From Miltoncostaeales bacterium (GTDB lineage Bacteria; Actinomycetota; Thermoleophilia; Miltoncostaeales; Miltoncostaeaceae): 14,150 nt of DNA. Below the pieces are notes generated by a model. The model ran no database searches. It was given only the letters and a program-made list of their open reading frames with translations, and had not been told where the DNA came from. The DNA lies in assembly GCA_030829765.1 (NCBI GenBank), contig JAUROO010000003.1, forward strand, positions 1-14,150. The letters run 5' to 3'. Made by a program: the position numbers and the translations under genes. Below, piece by piece: positions 1-6,467 of this stretch; the first letter of the stretch is position 1, and the number at the start of each line of letters is the position of its first letter.

Positions 1-552
1 GACCTCCATGATCTCGGCCTCCTTGCGGGCCAGCATCTCGTCGACCGCCTTCACCTCGGCGTCGGTGAGCTTCTGCACCTGGTCCTGCGCGCGGCCGAGG
101 TCGTTCTTCGAGACCTCGCCGTCCTTCTCGGCTCGCTTGAACTCGTTCAGCACGTCGCGGCGCACGTTGCGCACCGCCACGCGGGCCTCCTCGGCCATCC
201 GGTGCGCCACCTTCACCAGTTCCTTGCGGCGCTCCTCCGTGAGTTGCGGCAGGGGCAGCCGGATGGTGGTGCCGTCGTTGCCCGGCGTCAGGCCGAGGTC
301 GGACTCCATGATGGCGCGCTCCACGTCCGGGATCATCGTCTTGTCGAATGGCTGGACCGTGAGCAGCCGCGGTTCGGGCGCGTGGATCTTGGCCAACTGC
401 GGAAGGGGCGTCGGTGCGCCGTACGCATCCACCTGGATGCGATCGAGCAGCGTCGTCGTCGCGCGGCCGGTGCGAAGCCCGGCGAACTCCTGGCCGAGGT
501 TCCGGACGGCGCCCTCCATGCGGCGCTTGGCGTCGTCGATCCTGTCCTTCAT
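1..552 (-). CDS. frr: Ribosome recycling factor (3' end cut by window edge)
   Basis: Ribosome recycling factor, which with EF-G splits the post-termination ribosome in the cytoplasm. Reading from ATG at 552-550 gives 184 codons with no stop. The protein begins MKDRIDDAKRRMEGAVRNLG and has the family core: LRTGRA near residue 26, a proline/glycine-rich domain II with LTVQPFDKTMI near 64, then a long helix with LTEERRKELVK near 104 and VRNVRRD near 127. Family members are usually about 185 aa, so at most a few residues and the stop lie beyond the window edge. The ATG overlaps the pyrH stop as ATGA, which implies translational coupling. A purine-rich Shine-Dalgarno (AAGGGGA) lies just upstream. 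The identification is secure. Confidence 0.97.
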   Translation of the reverse strand, partial: MKDRIDDAKRRMEGAVRNLGQEFAGLRTGRATTTLLDRIQVDAYGAPTPLPQLAKIHAPEPRLLTVQPFDKTMIPDVERAIMESDLGLTPGNDGTTIRLPLPQLTEERRKELVKVAHRMAEEARVAVRNVRRDVLNEFKRAEKDGEVSKNDLGRAQDQVQKLTDAEVKAVDEMLARKEAEIMEV

Positions 553-1349
553 CGTGCGTCCCCTTCCCCCGGGCCCCCGGCGGGGCCGCTGACGATCGTG
601 CCGACGCGCTCGCCATCCAGCAGGCGGCCCAGATTGGCCTCGTCCTGCATGTTGAACACGAGCAGCGGCAGGTCATTGTCCATGCACAGCGTGAGAGCCG
701 TGGCATCCATCACCGCGAGCCCGCGCTCGATCACCTCCATATGGGTGATCTGGGTGATGAGTTCCGCGGACGGATCCTCGCGCGGGTCCGCCGTCATCAC
801 GCCCTCGACATTGTTCTTCGCCATCAGGATGCACTCGGCGCCGATCTCCAGCGCACGCAGGGCAGCCGTGGTGTCGGTGGTGAAGAACGGGTTCCCGGTG
901 CCCGCCGCGAAGATGACCACGCGCTTCTTCTCGAGGTGGCGGATCGCGCGCCGCCGGATGTAGGGCTCGGCCACTTCCTGCATGGCGATCGCCGACTGGA
1001 TCCTGGTGGTTACCCCGAGCTTCTCGAGGGCGTCCTGTATGGCCAGGGCATTCAGCATCGTCGCGATCATGCCCATGTAGTCCGCCGTGGCGCGATCCAT
1101 CCCGCTGGCGGCACCGATGACGCCCCGGAAGATGTTCCCCGCCCCGACCACGACGGCGACCTCCACGTCCCGGTCCGTGGCGTCCTTCACCACGCGGGCG
1201 ACACCCGCGATCTGCTCGGGGTCGATCCCGTACCCCTGATCGCCCATCAGCGCCTCGCCCGAGAGCTTCAGCAGCACCCGGGACCAGGCGGCGTGCCCGC
1301 CCGCCCCCGCTGCTGCGGGGGCGGGCCCGGGCTGGTCGCTACTCGCCAA
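549..1349 (-). CDS. pyrH: UMP kinase
   Basis: Uridylate kinase of the amino-acid-kinase fold, which phosphorylates UMP to UDP in pyrimidine nucleotide synthesis. Visible family motifs are the glycine-rich LLKLSGEAL near residue 26, VVGAGNIFRG in the first third, YMGMIATMLNAL, and GTGNPFFTTDTTAALRA in the ATP/UMP-binding region, followed by the conserved C-terminal half ending near MQDEANLGRLL. The start is uncertain. The farthest upstream candidate is TTG at 1349, which overlaps the end of tsf by 11 bases and gives 266 aa, about 20 longer than usual. The extra N-terminal residues are Pro/Ala/Gly-rich and are encoded by a perfect GC hairpin. The only other in-frame candidate is GTG at 1277, giving 242 aa, but it removes residues just before the nucleotide-binding loop. 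Neither has a clear Shine-Dalgarno. Function is certain; the N-terminus is not. Confidence 0.95.
   Translation of the reverse strand: MASSDQPGPAPAAAGAGGHAAWSRVLLKLSGEALMGDQGYGIDPEQIAGVARVVKDATDRDVEVAVVVGAGNIFRGVIGAASGMDRATADYMGMIATMLNALAIQDALEKLGVTTRIQSAIAMQEVAEPYIRRRAIRHLEKKRVVIFAAGTGNPFFTTDTTAALRALEIGAECILMAKNNVEGVMTADPREDPSAELITQITHMEVIERGLAVMDATALTLCMDNDLPLLVFNMQDEANLGRLLDGERVGTIVSGPAGGPGEGDAR
1299..1326 (-). repeat. Perfect 12-bp GC hairpin at the tsf/pyrH junction
   Basis: The arms at 1299-1310 and 1315-1326 are exact reverse complements made only of G and C, with a four-base loop. The hairpin begins 13 bases past the tsf stop codon on the minus strand, before the conserved part of pyrH. 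No U-tract follows, so it is not a classical intrinsic terminator. It could act as a partial terminator, an RNA-processing or stabilising element, or a structure limiting pyrH translation. Confidence 0.75.
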
Positions 1350-1947
1350 GCTGATAGACCGTGAACCGCCGGATGGTGATGTTCTCCCCGAGCTCGGACG
1401 AGACCTCGGCGCGCAGTTCCTCCATCGTGCGCTGCTTCTTCTCGGTGGCGTCCCGGAAGAAGGGCTGGTCGAGCAGGCAGATCTCCGAGAGGTGCTTCTT
1501 CAGCTTGCCCTCGACGATCTTCTCGCGGGCGTTCTCGGGCTTGTCCTTCGCCTGATCGGCGTACACCTCGCGCTCGCGTGCCAGATAGTCCTCGGGGACG
1601 TCGGCCGCCGACACGAACTGCGGCTTCATGGCCGCCACGTTCAGGGCCACATCCCGCGCGAACTCCTGGAAGCGGTCCGTGCGCGCAACGAAGTCCGTCT
1701 CGCAGTTGACCTCGACGATCACGCCGAGCTGCCCACCCTGGTGGATGTAGCTGGAGATGGTGCCCTCGTTGACGTCGCGGCCGGAGCGCTTGGCTGCGGC
1801 GGCCAGCCCCTGCTTGCGCAGGAGGGTGGTCGCCTCCTCCAGATCGCCGCCGGTCTCCGACAGCGCCCTCTTGCAGTCCATCATCCCGGCGCCGGTCTTC
1901 TCCCGGAGCTCCTTCACCAGCGCGGCGGGGATCTGTGCGGTGCTCAC
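1339..1947 (-). CDS. tsf: Elongation factor Ts (short form)
   Basis: EF-Ts, the guanine-nucleotide exchange factor that regenerates EF-Tu-GTP in the cytoplasm. The 202-aa product has the N-terminal UBA-like helical domain (residues about 5-45, with LREKTGAGMMDCKRAL) and the EF-Tu-contacting motif TDFVAR at 84-89. The single shortened core and C-terminal module resemble the roughly 200-aa forms of Thermus or Thermotoga rather than the longer forms of about 280 aa in Streptomyces. The start is GTG at 1947-1945, overlapping the rpsB TGA as GTGA. A strong Shine-Dalgarno, AGGAGGAG at 1960-1953, sits 5 bases upstream inside the rpsB tail. It is co-transcribed with rpsB, as in most bacteria. Confidence 0.97.
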   Translation of the reverse strand: MSTAQIPAALVKELREKTGAGMMDCKRALSETGGDLEEATTLLRKQGLAAAAKRSGRDVNEGTISSYIHQGGQLGVIVEVNCETDFVARTDRFQEFARDVALNVAAMKPQFVSAADVPEDYLAREREVYADQAKDKPENAREKIVEGKLKKHLSEICLLDQPFFRDATEKKQRTMEELRAEVSSELGENITIRRFTVYQLGE

Positions 1948-2948
1948 GCGGACTCCTCCTGGGTCGGGGTGGCCTCATCGACGGGGGCCTCCTCGGCGGC
2001 GGCCTCATCCGCGACGGCGTCGGCGGCCAGTTCGGCCGCGGCCTCATCGAGGACGGCCTCCGCGGCCAGCGAGGCCTCGGCCTCCTGCACCACCTCGCTG
2101 GCTGCCATCGCCACGGCGGCGTCGGCCTGCTCGGCGGCGGCCACCTCGTCCGCCGCAGGCGCGGGTGCGCGATCGGCGGCGCGGGCGGCGCGGGCCGCAT
2201 CCGGGTCGCCGGCGGCCTGCGCGGCCGCTGCGGCGGCACGCGCCTCTTCGTACCCGCCCTGCGGGTCGAGGCCCTTGCCCTCGCGGATGCCATCGGCGAT
2301 CACCGACAGCACGAGGGAGCATGAGCGGATGGCATCGTCATTACCGGGGACGACGTAGTTCGCCTCGTCGGGGTCGCAGTTGGTGTCGACCAGGCCGATC
2401 ACGGGGATGCCGAGGCGATTTGCCTCGCGGACCCCGATGGCCTCCTTGTTGAGGTCGACGATGACCACGGCATCGGGGCGACGCTGCATCTCCGCCACGC
2501 CGCCCAGATTGGCCTCCAGCTTGATCAGCTCGGCCTCGGCCGCGAGGCGCTCCCGCGTGGGCAGCAGCTGCAACTGGCCACCCGTCTTCTGGGCGCGCAG
2601 TTCGTGGAGCCGACGGATGCGCTGGCTGATGGTGGACCAGTTCGTCAGCAGTCCGCCGAGCCAGCGGTGCGACACGTAGGGCATGCCCGCGCGGATTGCC
2701 TGCTCACGCACGGAATCCTGGCACTGCTTCTTCGTGCCCACGAACATCACGGTGCCCCCGCGCTCGGCGACGTTGCGCGAGAAGTGGTGGGCCTTTTCCA
2801 GCAGGTCGAGCGTCTGCTGCAGATCGATGATGTAGATGCCGCTGCGCTCGCCGAAGATGAACCGCTTCATCTTCGGGTTCCACCGGCGGGTCTGGTGGCC
2901 GAAGTGGACTCCGGACTCCAGGAGCTGCTTCATGGTGACGACGGACAC
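1944..2948 (-). CDS. rpsB: 30S ribosomal protein S2 with long Ala/acidic C-terminal tail
   Basis: Small-subunit ribosomal protein S2. Residues 6-228 are canonical: LLESGVHFGHQTRRWNPKM near 9-27, YIIDLQQT near 39, FVGTKKQ near 69, HRWLGGLLTNW near 94 and the DPDEANYVVPGNDDA region near 192. Bacterial S2 is usually 230-260 aa. This one continues to 334 aa with a roughly 105-residue low-complexity tail dominated by alanine with Glu/Asp and no lysine. The GTG start at 2948 is preceded nine bases upstream by a Shine-Dalgarno (GGAG within AAGGAGAAG at 2963-2955). An internal ATG at 2933 is a weaker alternative. It is the first gene of rpsB-tsf-pyrH-frr, and its stop overlaps the tsf start by 4 bases. 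Confidence 0.97.
   Translation of the reverse strand: MSVVTMKQLLESGVHFGHQTRRWNPKMKRFIFGERSGIYIIDLQQTLDLLEKAHHFSRNVAERGGTVMFVGTKKQCQDSVREQAIRAGMPYVSHRWLGGLLTNWSTISQRIRRLHELRAQKTGGQLQLLPTRERLAAEAELIKLEANLGGVAEMQRRPDAVVIVDLNKEAIGVREANRLGIPVIGLVDTNCDPDEANYVVPGNDDAIRSCSLVLSVIADGIREGKGLDPQGGYEEARAAAAAAQAAGDPDAARAARAADRAPAPAADEVAAAEQADAAVAMAASEVVQEAEASLAAEAVLDEAAAELAADAVADEAAAEEAPVDEATPTQEESA
1947..2261 (-). other. Low-complexity C-terminal extension of S2
   Basis: Codons for residues 230-334 of S2 form an alanine-rich tract with scattered Asp/Glu, early arginines and a final TPTQEESA. It follows the conserved S2 fold without a frame break and runs exactly to the tsf start. The reading frame is supported by the canonical S2 upstream and the GTGA junction with tsf. 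It is predicted to be disordered or weakly helical; its function is unknown. Confidence 0.8.
1953..1960 (-). promoter_or_regulatory. Shine-Dalgarno site for tsf
   Basis: AGGAGGAG on the minus strand lies five bases before the GTG of tsf. It decides that start and is one of the strongest ribosome-binding sites in the window. It is embedded in the last codons of rpsB. Confidence 0.85.
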
Positions 2949-3088
2949 GCGTCACTTCTCCTTGTTCTGGTTGGCAGTGCAGCCCGGGCGCATTCGGGGG
3001 GAGCCGGATACACCGGCCACCACCCCCCGGATCCGCGTGCCCGGGGTCGGGTACGTGGATGGGCCCCATATGGGCCCATCCGCTGATA
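2949..3088 (-). other. Structured leader between rluD and rpsB
   Basis: This 140-base noncoding gap is the largest clear intergenic space on the minus strand. In transcript order it holds a perfect 10-bp hairpin (3081-3057), a smaller stem CCCCGG/CCGGGG (3046-3025), another short stem GCCGG/CCGGC (3017-3003), and the rpsB Shine-Dalgarno. rpsB-tsf operons in other bacteria are autoregulated by S2 through their leaders. I see structure here but cannot match it to a described leader class. Confidence 0.5.
3057..3081 (-). terminator. Perfect inverted repeat just after rluD (possible terminator or leader hairpin)
   Basis: Arms GGATGGGCCC (3057-3066) and GGGCCCATCC (3072-3081) are exact reverse complements around a five-base loop. 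The hairpin begins seven bases past the rluD stop on the minus strand. It lacks a following U-tract, so it may be a U-less terminator or the first element of the rpsB leader. Confidence 0.55.
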
Positions 3089-3091
3089 CTA
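3086..3091 (-). promoter_or_regulatory. Candidate -10 box for rpsB operon
   Basis: TAGTAT on the minus strand overlaps the rluD stop codon and fits TANNNT. It would start transcription close to the perfect hairpin. No convincing -35 hexamer is found at the usual spacing, so this is a weak candidate. Confidence 0.25.
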
Positions 3092-4021
3092 GCCTGCCGC
3101 GCCCGCCTGATCGCGCGCGTCACGCAGGGCAGCGGCGAGATCACCCGGAAGCGGGCTCTCGAATCGCAGTTCCTCGTCCGTGATCGGGTGCCGGAAGGCC
3201 AGTTGGTAGGCATGCAGGAACTGCCGCGAGAGCCCGCCGGGGTCGCGCCCCATGCCGTACACCGGGTCACCCACGACGGGGTGGCCCGCGCTCTCGAGGT
3301 GGACACGCACCTGGTGCGTGCGACCGGTCTCCAGACGCGCCTCCACAAGGGCAACCGGCCCCAACTGCTCCAGCAGGCGGAAGTGCGTGATGGCCACGCG
3401 GCCGCCCGTGACCCTCACGGCCTGCCGCATGCGCCTGCGGGGATCCCGGCCCAGCGGACGATCCACGGTGAGCGCGGGAGGGAACTGGCCGTGCACGAGC
3501 GCGAGGTAGCGGCGGTCCACCTCCCGCTCGCGCATCATCCGGCCGAGGCGGCGATGCGCCTTCTCGCCCCGGGCGACGAGCATGAGGCCCGATGTATCCC
3601 GGTCGAGCCGGTGCACGATGCCGGGCCGCTGGGGGTCCTCCCCCCCGGCGATCCCGCCGGCCAGCAGGCCATGCACGAGCGTGCCGGTGGAATGACCACG
3701 TGAGGGATGCGTGACCATGCCCGCGGGCTTTTCCACCACCAGCAGGTAATCGTCGGCGTGCACGACCGGCACCCCGAGGTCCTCCGGGCGTAACGCGGCG
3801 CCTGTGGCCTCGGACGGCAGGCGTGCCTCTACGAGGTCGCCAGGCGACACGCGATGGCGCTTCGCCCGTCCCTCTCCGTTGACCGTGACCCGGCCCGCCT
3901 CGATCAGCCGCTGCGCCTCGGCGCGGCTTTCCACCGACTCATGCGCTGCCAGCACCGCATCCAGCCGCCGCGCCGGCTCCCCGGCGCCGACCGTGAACCG
4001 GACGACCGGGCCGTCAGTCAT
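3089..4021 (-). CDS. rluD: 23S rRNA pseudouridine synthase, RluD/RluA family
   Basis: Pseudouridine synthase of the RluA family, 310 aa, which isomerises uridines in ribosomal RNA. RluD of E. coli acts on helix 69 of 23S rRNA; the exact target here is inferred. An S4 RNA-binding domain spans about residues 17-62 (RRLDAVLAAH, EAQRLIEAGRVTVNG). The catalytic domain follows, with VVEKPAGMVTHPS near 95 and the signature HRLDRDTSGLMLVA with catalytic Asp140. The late RTHQVRVH motif and GDPVYG are also present. The start is taken as ATG at 4021, which overlaps the lspA stop by 8 bases (ATGACTGA). A frame-open extension to 4063 would lie inside lspA and has no family support. It is the last gene of the cca-rluD operon; lspA-rluD adjacency is common in bacteria. 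Confidence 0.93.
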   Translation of the reverse strand: MTDGPVVRFTVGAGEPARRLDAVLAAHESVESRAEAQRLIEAGRVTVNGEGRAKRHRVSPGDLVEARLPSEATGAALRPEDLGVPVVHADDYLLVVEKPAGMVTHPSRGHSTGTLVHGLLAGGIAGGEDPQRPGIVHRLDRDTSGLMLVARGEKAHRRLGRMMREREVDRRYLALVHGQFPPALTVDRPLGRDPRRRMRQAVRVTGGRVAITHFRLLEQLGPVALVEARLETGRTHQVRVHLESAGHPVVGDPVYGMGRDPGGLSRQFLHAYQLAFRHPITDEELRFESPLPGDLAAALRDARDQAGAAG

Positions 4022-4535
4022 CACCGGCCGCGAGGATGATCGACAGGACGAGCAGGACCGCACCGGTCGTGACCGCGATATCCGCCACGTTGAACGGCGG
4101 CCATGGACCCAGGGCGATGTAGTCGGTCACGCCCTCCCGGCTGAGGCGATCGATGAGGTTGCCGATGCTGCCGCCCAGCAGCAGCCCCCCGCCCACGGGA
4201 ACGAGGCGGTGCTGACCGGCGTATGCCACAAGCACGACGGCGATCGCCGCGATGGCCACGAGCGTGAGCACCGCGATCACGCCGGTGCTCCCCGAGAACA
4301 GGCTGAACGCGATCCCCGTGTTGATGGTGTGCACCAGGTCCACGCCGGGGAGGACCTCGACCACCTCGCCACGCGCGATGGTGCCCCGGATCACGGCCTT
4401 CACCAGCTGGTCGGCGACGACCACTCCCAGGGCGATCAGCCCCATGAGGCGATAGCGGCGGAGGGCCTCGCGCCGCCGACGCGTGGCGATGACGTCCGGA
4501 AGGGCCTCGCGAGGGGATCGCCCGGGGCCGCTCAT
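4014..4535 (-). CDS. lspA: Lipoprotein signal peptidase (signal peptidase II)
   Basis: Aspartic membrane protease that cleaves the signal peptide from diacylglyceryl-modified prolipoproteins. The 173-aa product has a basic N-terminal stretch (about residues 19-29) and four hydrophobic segments (about 30-48, 84-105, 113-126, 155-170). Family motifs are ADQLVK at 41-46, NTGIAFSLF at 72-80, GGSIGNLIDR with catalytic Asp129, and FNVADIAV with catalytic Asp152. The start is ATG at 4535, overlapping the DUF167 stop as ATGA. The open frame extends further upstream to 4886, but that part is antisense-like and lacks LspA character. It is coupled downstream to rluD. Confidence 0.95.
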   Translation of the reverse strand: MSGPGRSPREALPDVIATRRRREALRRYRLMGLIALGVVVADQLVKAVIRGTIARGEVVEVLPGVDLVHTINTGIAFSLFSGSTGVIAVLTLVAIAAIAVVLVAYAGQHRLVPVGGGLLLGGSIGNLIDRLSREGVTDYIALGPWPPFNVADIAVTTGAVLLVLSIILAAGDD

Positions 4536-4855
4536 GCGATGTCCGCGAGCAGCCCCGCCATGCGCGCCTCGATGGACGCGGCATCGCCATCGATCTCGAT
4601 CAGCTTCCGGGCACCCGATGACCCCCGGCGCAACCGCACGGCCGAGGCCCTCACCCCGGCCACGTCCGCGAGGTACCCACACAGCGCCGCGTTGGACTGA
4701 CCCTTGTGGGGAGCCGCCGCGATCTGGATGCGCACGGCGCCATCCTGGACGCCGACCGCGGCCGTGCGCCGTGAGCGCGGCACGGCCTTGACCTGCACGA
4801 GCACGCCACCCGGCCGTCGCGAGATCCACCCCGGGACATCCTGCCTGCCGGTCAG
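4532..4855 (-). CDS. DUF167 / YggU family protein, probable CTG start
   Basis: Small alpha/beta protein of the DUF167 (YggU) family, with no established biochemical role. The family core is visible: GGVLVQVKAVPRS, then VRIQIAAAPHKGQSNAALCGYLAD, and a C-terminal strand-helix with GARKLIEI. No ATG, GTG or TTG occurs in frame before the N-terminal Trp-containing segment (PGWISRRPGG) that resembles the start of many family members. CTG at 4855 overlaps the yggT stop as CTGA, just like the ATGA/GTGA junctions of its neighbours, and GGAGG at 4864-4860 sits 4 bases upstream. This start gives 107 aa. The nearest conventional start, GTG at 4804 (90 aa), has no clear Shine-Dalgarno. yggT-yggU pairing is common, supporting the identification. 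Confidence 0.85.
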   Translation of the reverse strand: MTGRQDVPGWISRRPGGVLVQVKAVPRSRRTAAVGVQDGAVRIQIAAAPHKGQSNAALCGYLADVAGVRASAVRLRRGSSGARKLIEIDGDAASIEARMAGLLADIA

Positions 4856-5124
4856 AACGCCTCCAGCACGCGCACGGCCACCGCATTGGCCACGTACAGG
4901 ACGATCAGCGCGACGATCGGCGACAGGTCGAACATCCCGACCGGGGGGATCACCCGCCGGAACGGACGCAGGTACCAGTCGGTGCTCTCGTGGAAGAAGC
5001 GGTACATGGCGCCGGTGACGCGGCCCACGGGCGCGGCGGGCAGCCACGACAACAGGATCCGGATGAGCAGGATCACGAGGAAGATCGTGAACAGCGCGTT
5101 CACGTAGTCGATCAACAGATCCAT
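4852..5124 (-). CDS. yggT: YggT family membrane protein
   Basis: Small integral membrane protein of the YggT/YlmG family, 90 aa. Two hydrophobic segments lie at about residues 8-28 (ALFTIFLVILLIRILLSWL) and 66-84 (DLSPIVALIVLYVANAVAV), separated by a polar loop with the family pattern of a Trp-Tyr-Leu-x-Pro-Phe-Arg motif and IPP. Homologues cluster with division genes, and the plastid and cyanobacterial YlmG relatives affect nucleoid or thylakoid organisation; the molecular role is unproven. The start is ATG at 5124, seven bases after the proC stop, with TGAGG as a modest Shine-Dalgarno. It is part of the sepF-proC-yggT block. Confidence 0.92.
   Translation of the reverse strand: MDLLIDYVNALFTIFLVILLIRILLSWLPAAPVGRVTGAMYRFFHESTDWYLRPFRRVIPPVGMFDLSPIVALIVLYVANAVAVRVLEAF
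4860..4864 (-). promoter_or_regulatory. Shine-Dalgarno site for DUF167 gene
   Basis: GGAGG on the minus strand lies within the last codons of yggT, four bases before the proposed CTG start at 4855. The spacing is slightly tight. It is the main evidence for choosing a non-canonical start. Confidence 0.55.
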
Positions 5125-5131
5125 GCCGGCC

Positions 5132-5902
5132 TCACAACTCAGCCGCGCGTTCCGCGGCAGCGGCGACGGCCGCCGCCAGCGCGGTACCCACCCCGCCCTC
5201 CTCCAGCACAGCCACGCCGGCGGCCGTCGTCCCGCCGGGCGACGTCACGCGCGCCTGCAGCCGGGCGGGGTCCTCGCCACCGTCGAGCAGCGCGGCGGTG
5301 CCCGCCAGCACGCCCGCGACCATGGCGCGGGCCTCATCCGCGCCCAGCCCGCCGGAGATGCCGCCCCGCTCCAGCGCGGCCGCGACGTAGGCAATGAACC
5401 CCGGGCCGCTCCCCGCGATGGCCGTGGCCACCGGGAAGAGGCCCTCATCCATGGGGACGACCGCGCCAAGGGGCGCGAGCACGCGCCCGAGGGATGCCTC
5501 GGCGGCCGTATCGAGGCCATCTGTGGCCACGGCCACGACGCCGTGCCCCGTGGCGACGGCGAGGTTCGGCATGAGGCGCACCACGGGGTGGCCGGGGAGC
5601 GCCGCACGCAGGCGGGCGATGGGCCACCCGGCGGCGACCGATGCCACCACCGCACCCGCACGCAGGCGTGGGGCGAGATGCCCCAGCACGTCCGCGAGGT
5701 CCTGCGGCTTCACCGCGAGCACCACGAGGTCGCAGGACGCCGCGTCGCCCGCCTCCACGCCATGGGCGGCGGCGACCTCCTCTGCGCGACCGGGTGCCTG
5801 ATCCTCCACGATCACGTGCGCGTGCCGCGCGAGACCGGCGGCCAACGCGCCACCCATCGCGCCCACGCCCACGACGCCGATGGCGGGGGCAGGATGGCTC
5901 AC
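5132..5902 (-). CDS. proC: Pyrroline-5-carboxylate reductase
   Basis: Catalyses the last step of proline synthesis, reducing pyrroline-5-carboxylate with NAD(P)H in the cytoplasm. The 256-aa protein has an N-terminal Rossmann fold with GVGAMGGAL at 12-20, VLAVKPQD at 61-68 and RLMPN at 109-113. The C-terminal dimerisation domain carries SGPGFIAYV at 165-173 and the P5CR signature TSPGGTT at 220-226. The length is typical (about 260-270). GTG at 5902 is chosen because it lies four bases after the sepF stop and begins directly before the first beta strand. The Shine-Dalgarno is poor, suggesting coupling to sepF translation. It sits two genes downstream of yggS, whose family was first named for co-transcription with proC. 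Confidence 0.96.
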   Translation of the reverse strand: MSHPAPAIGVVGVGAMGGALAAGLARHAHVIVEDQAPGRAEEVAAAHGVEAGDAASCDLVVLAVKPQDLADVLGHLAPRLRAGAVVASVAAGWPIARLRAALPGHPVVRLMPNLAVATGHGVVAVATDGLDTAAEASLGRVLAPLGAVVPMDEGLFPVATAIAGSGPGFIAYVAAALERGGISGGLGADEARAMVAGVLAGTAALLDGGEDPARLQARVTSPGGTTAAGVAVLEEGGVGTALAAAVAAAAERAAEL

Positions 5903-5906
5903 GGCA

Positions 5907-6467
5907 TCAATACTGGTTGAAGAAGCCCTTCTCGAGCAGGCGTGCCCTCTCCTCGGCCGATACCTCGACGTTCCTGGGGGTGAGCAGGAACACCTTGTCG
6001 GCGATGCGGGACATACCCCCGTCGAGGGCGTAGGTGAGACCGCTGGCGAAGTCGATGAGGCGCTTCGACAGGTCGGTGTCGGCGGACTGCAGGTTCAGGA
6101 TCACCGGAACCGAGCCCTTGAACTTGTCCGCGATCTGCTGGGCGTCGTTGAAGCTCCTGGGCACGACGAGCGTTACCTCGGAGCCACGGGAGGAGCGCCC
6201 GGAGGACGACGGCGCCACGGAGCGCAGGTTCCGCGAAGGCGACGGGATGCCCGGATCGGAGTAGATGTCGTCGAAGTCATCCGATCGCGATGAGTGGCGG
6301 CGCGAGTGGCGGTCACGGGACGATCGCTCCTCGCGCTGATCGTCCTCGCGCACGCGTGCGTTGGTCTCGCGGTCGTCGTAGTCGTCGTAGTCGTCGTAGT
6401 CGTCATAGCCGTCGTCGGCCATGCCGAAGTACGCGAGCGTCTTCTGCCAGTAATCAGTGATCGACAT
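5907..6467 (-). CDS. sepF: Cell division protein SepF
   Basis: SepF links FtsZ filaments to the membrane during division in Gram-positives, actinobacteria and cyanobacteria. The 186-aa protein has the expected three parts. First is a short N-terminal helix (MSITDYWQKTLAYFGM) that binds membrane in the family. Next is a charged, disordered linker (about residues 17-95), starting with repeated Asp-Asp-Tyr and then Arg/Ser/Asp-rich. Last is the C-terminal SepF core from about residue 97 (EVTLVVPRSFNDAQQIAD, GLTYALDGGMSRIADKVFLLTP). The start ATG at 6467 directly abuts the yggS TAG, and GGAG lies about 10 bases upstream. The genes beside it (pgeF, yggS, yggT) form the classic ylm cluster, with proC inserted. 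ftsZ is not in this window. Confidence 0.96.
   Translation of the reverse strand: MSITDYWQKTLAYFGMADDGYDDYDDYDDYDDRETNARVREDDQREERSSRDRHSRRHSSRSDDFDDIYSDPGIPSPSRNLRSVAPSSSGRSSRGSEVTLVVPRSFNDAQQIADKFKGSVPVILNLQSADTDLSKRLIDFASGLTYALDGGMSRIADKVFLLTPRNVEVSAEERARLLEKGFFNQY
6372..6407 (-). repeat. Four tandem 9-bp repeats in sepF linker
   Basis: Three exact copies and one copy with a single mismatch of a 9-base unit (gtcgtcgta on the plus strand) encode the repeated Asp-Asp-Tyr of the SepF linker. The unit length preserves the reading frame, so copy-number change would lengthen or shorten the linker without frameshift. Confidence 0.85.

Noticed and set aside
1268..2293. 341-codon minus-strand frame overlapping tsf and rpsB
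   Set aside because: Arg/Pro-rich low-complexity product in the wrong frame relative to clear tsf and rpsB genes.
4536..4886. N-terminal extension of lspA to 4886
   Set aside because: It overlaps the DUF167 gene in another frame, has no LspA features, and the ATGA junction at 4535 gives a normal-length protein.
6372..6407. Short tandem repeats considered as CRISPR-like
   Set aside because: Units are 9 bases with no spacers and encode Asp-Asp-Tyr within sepF.
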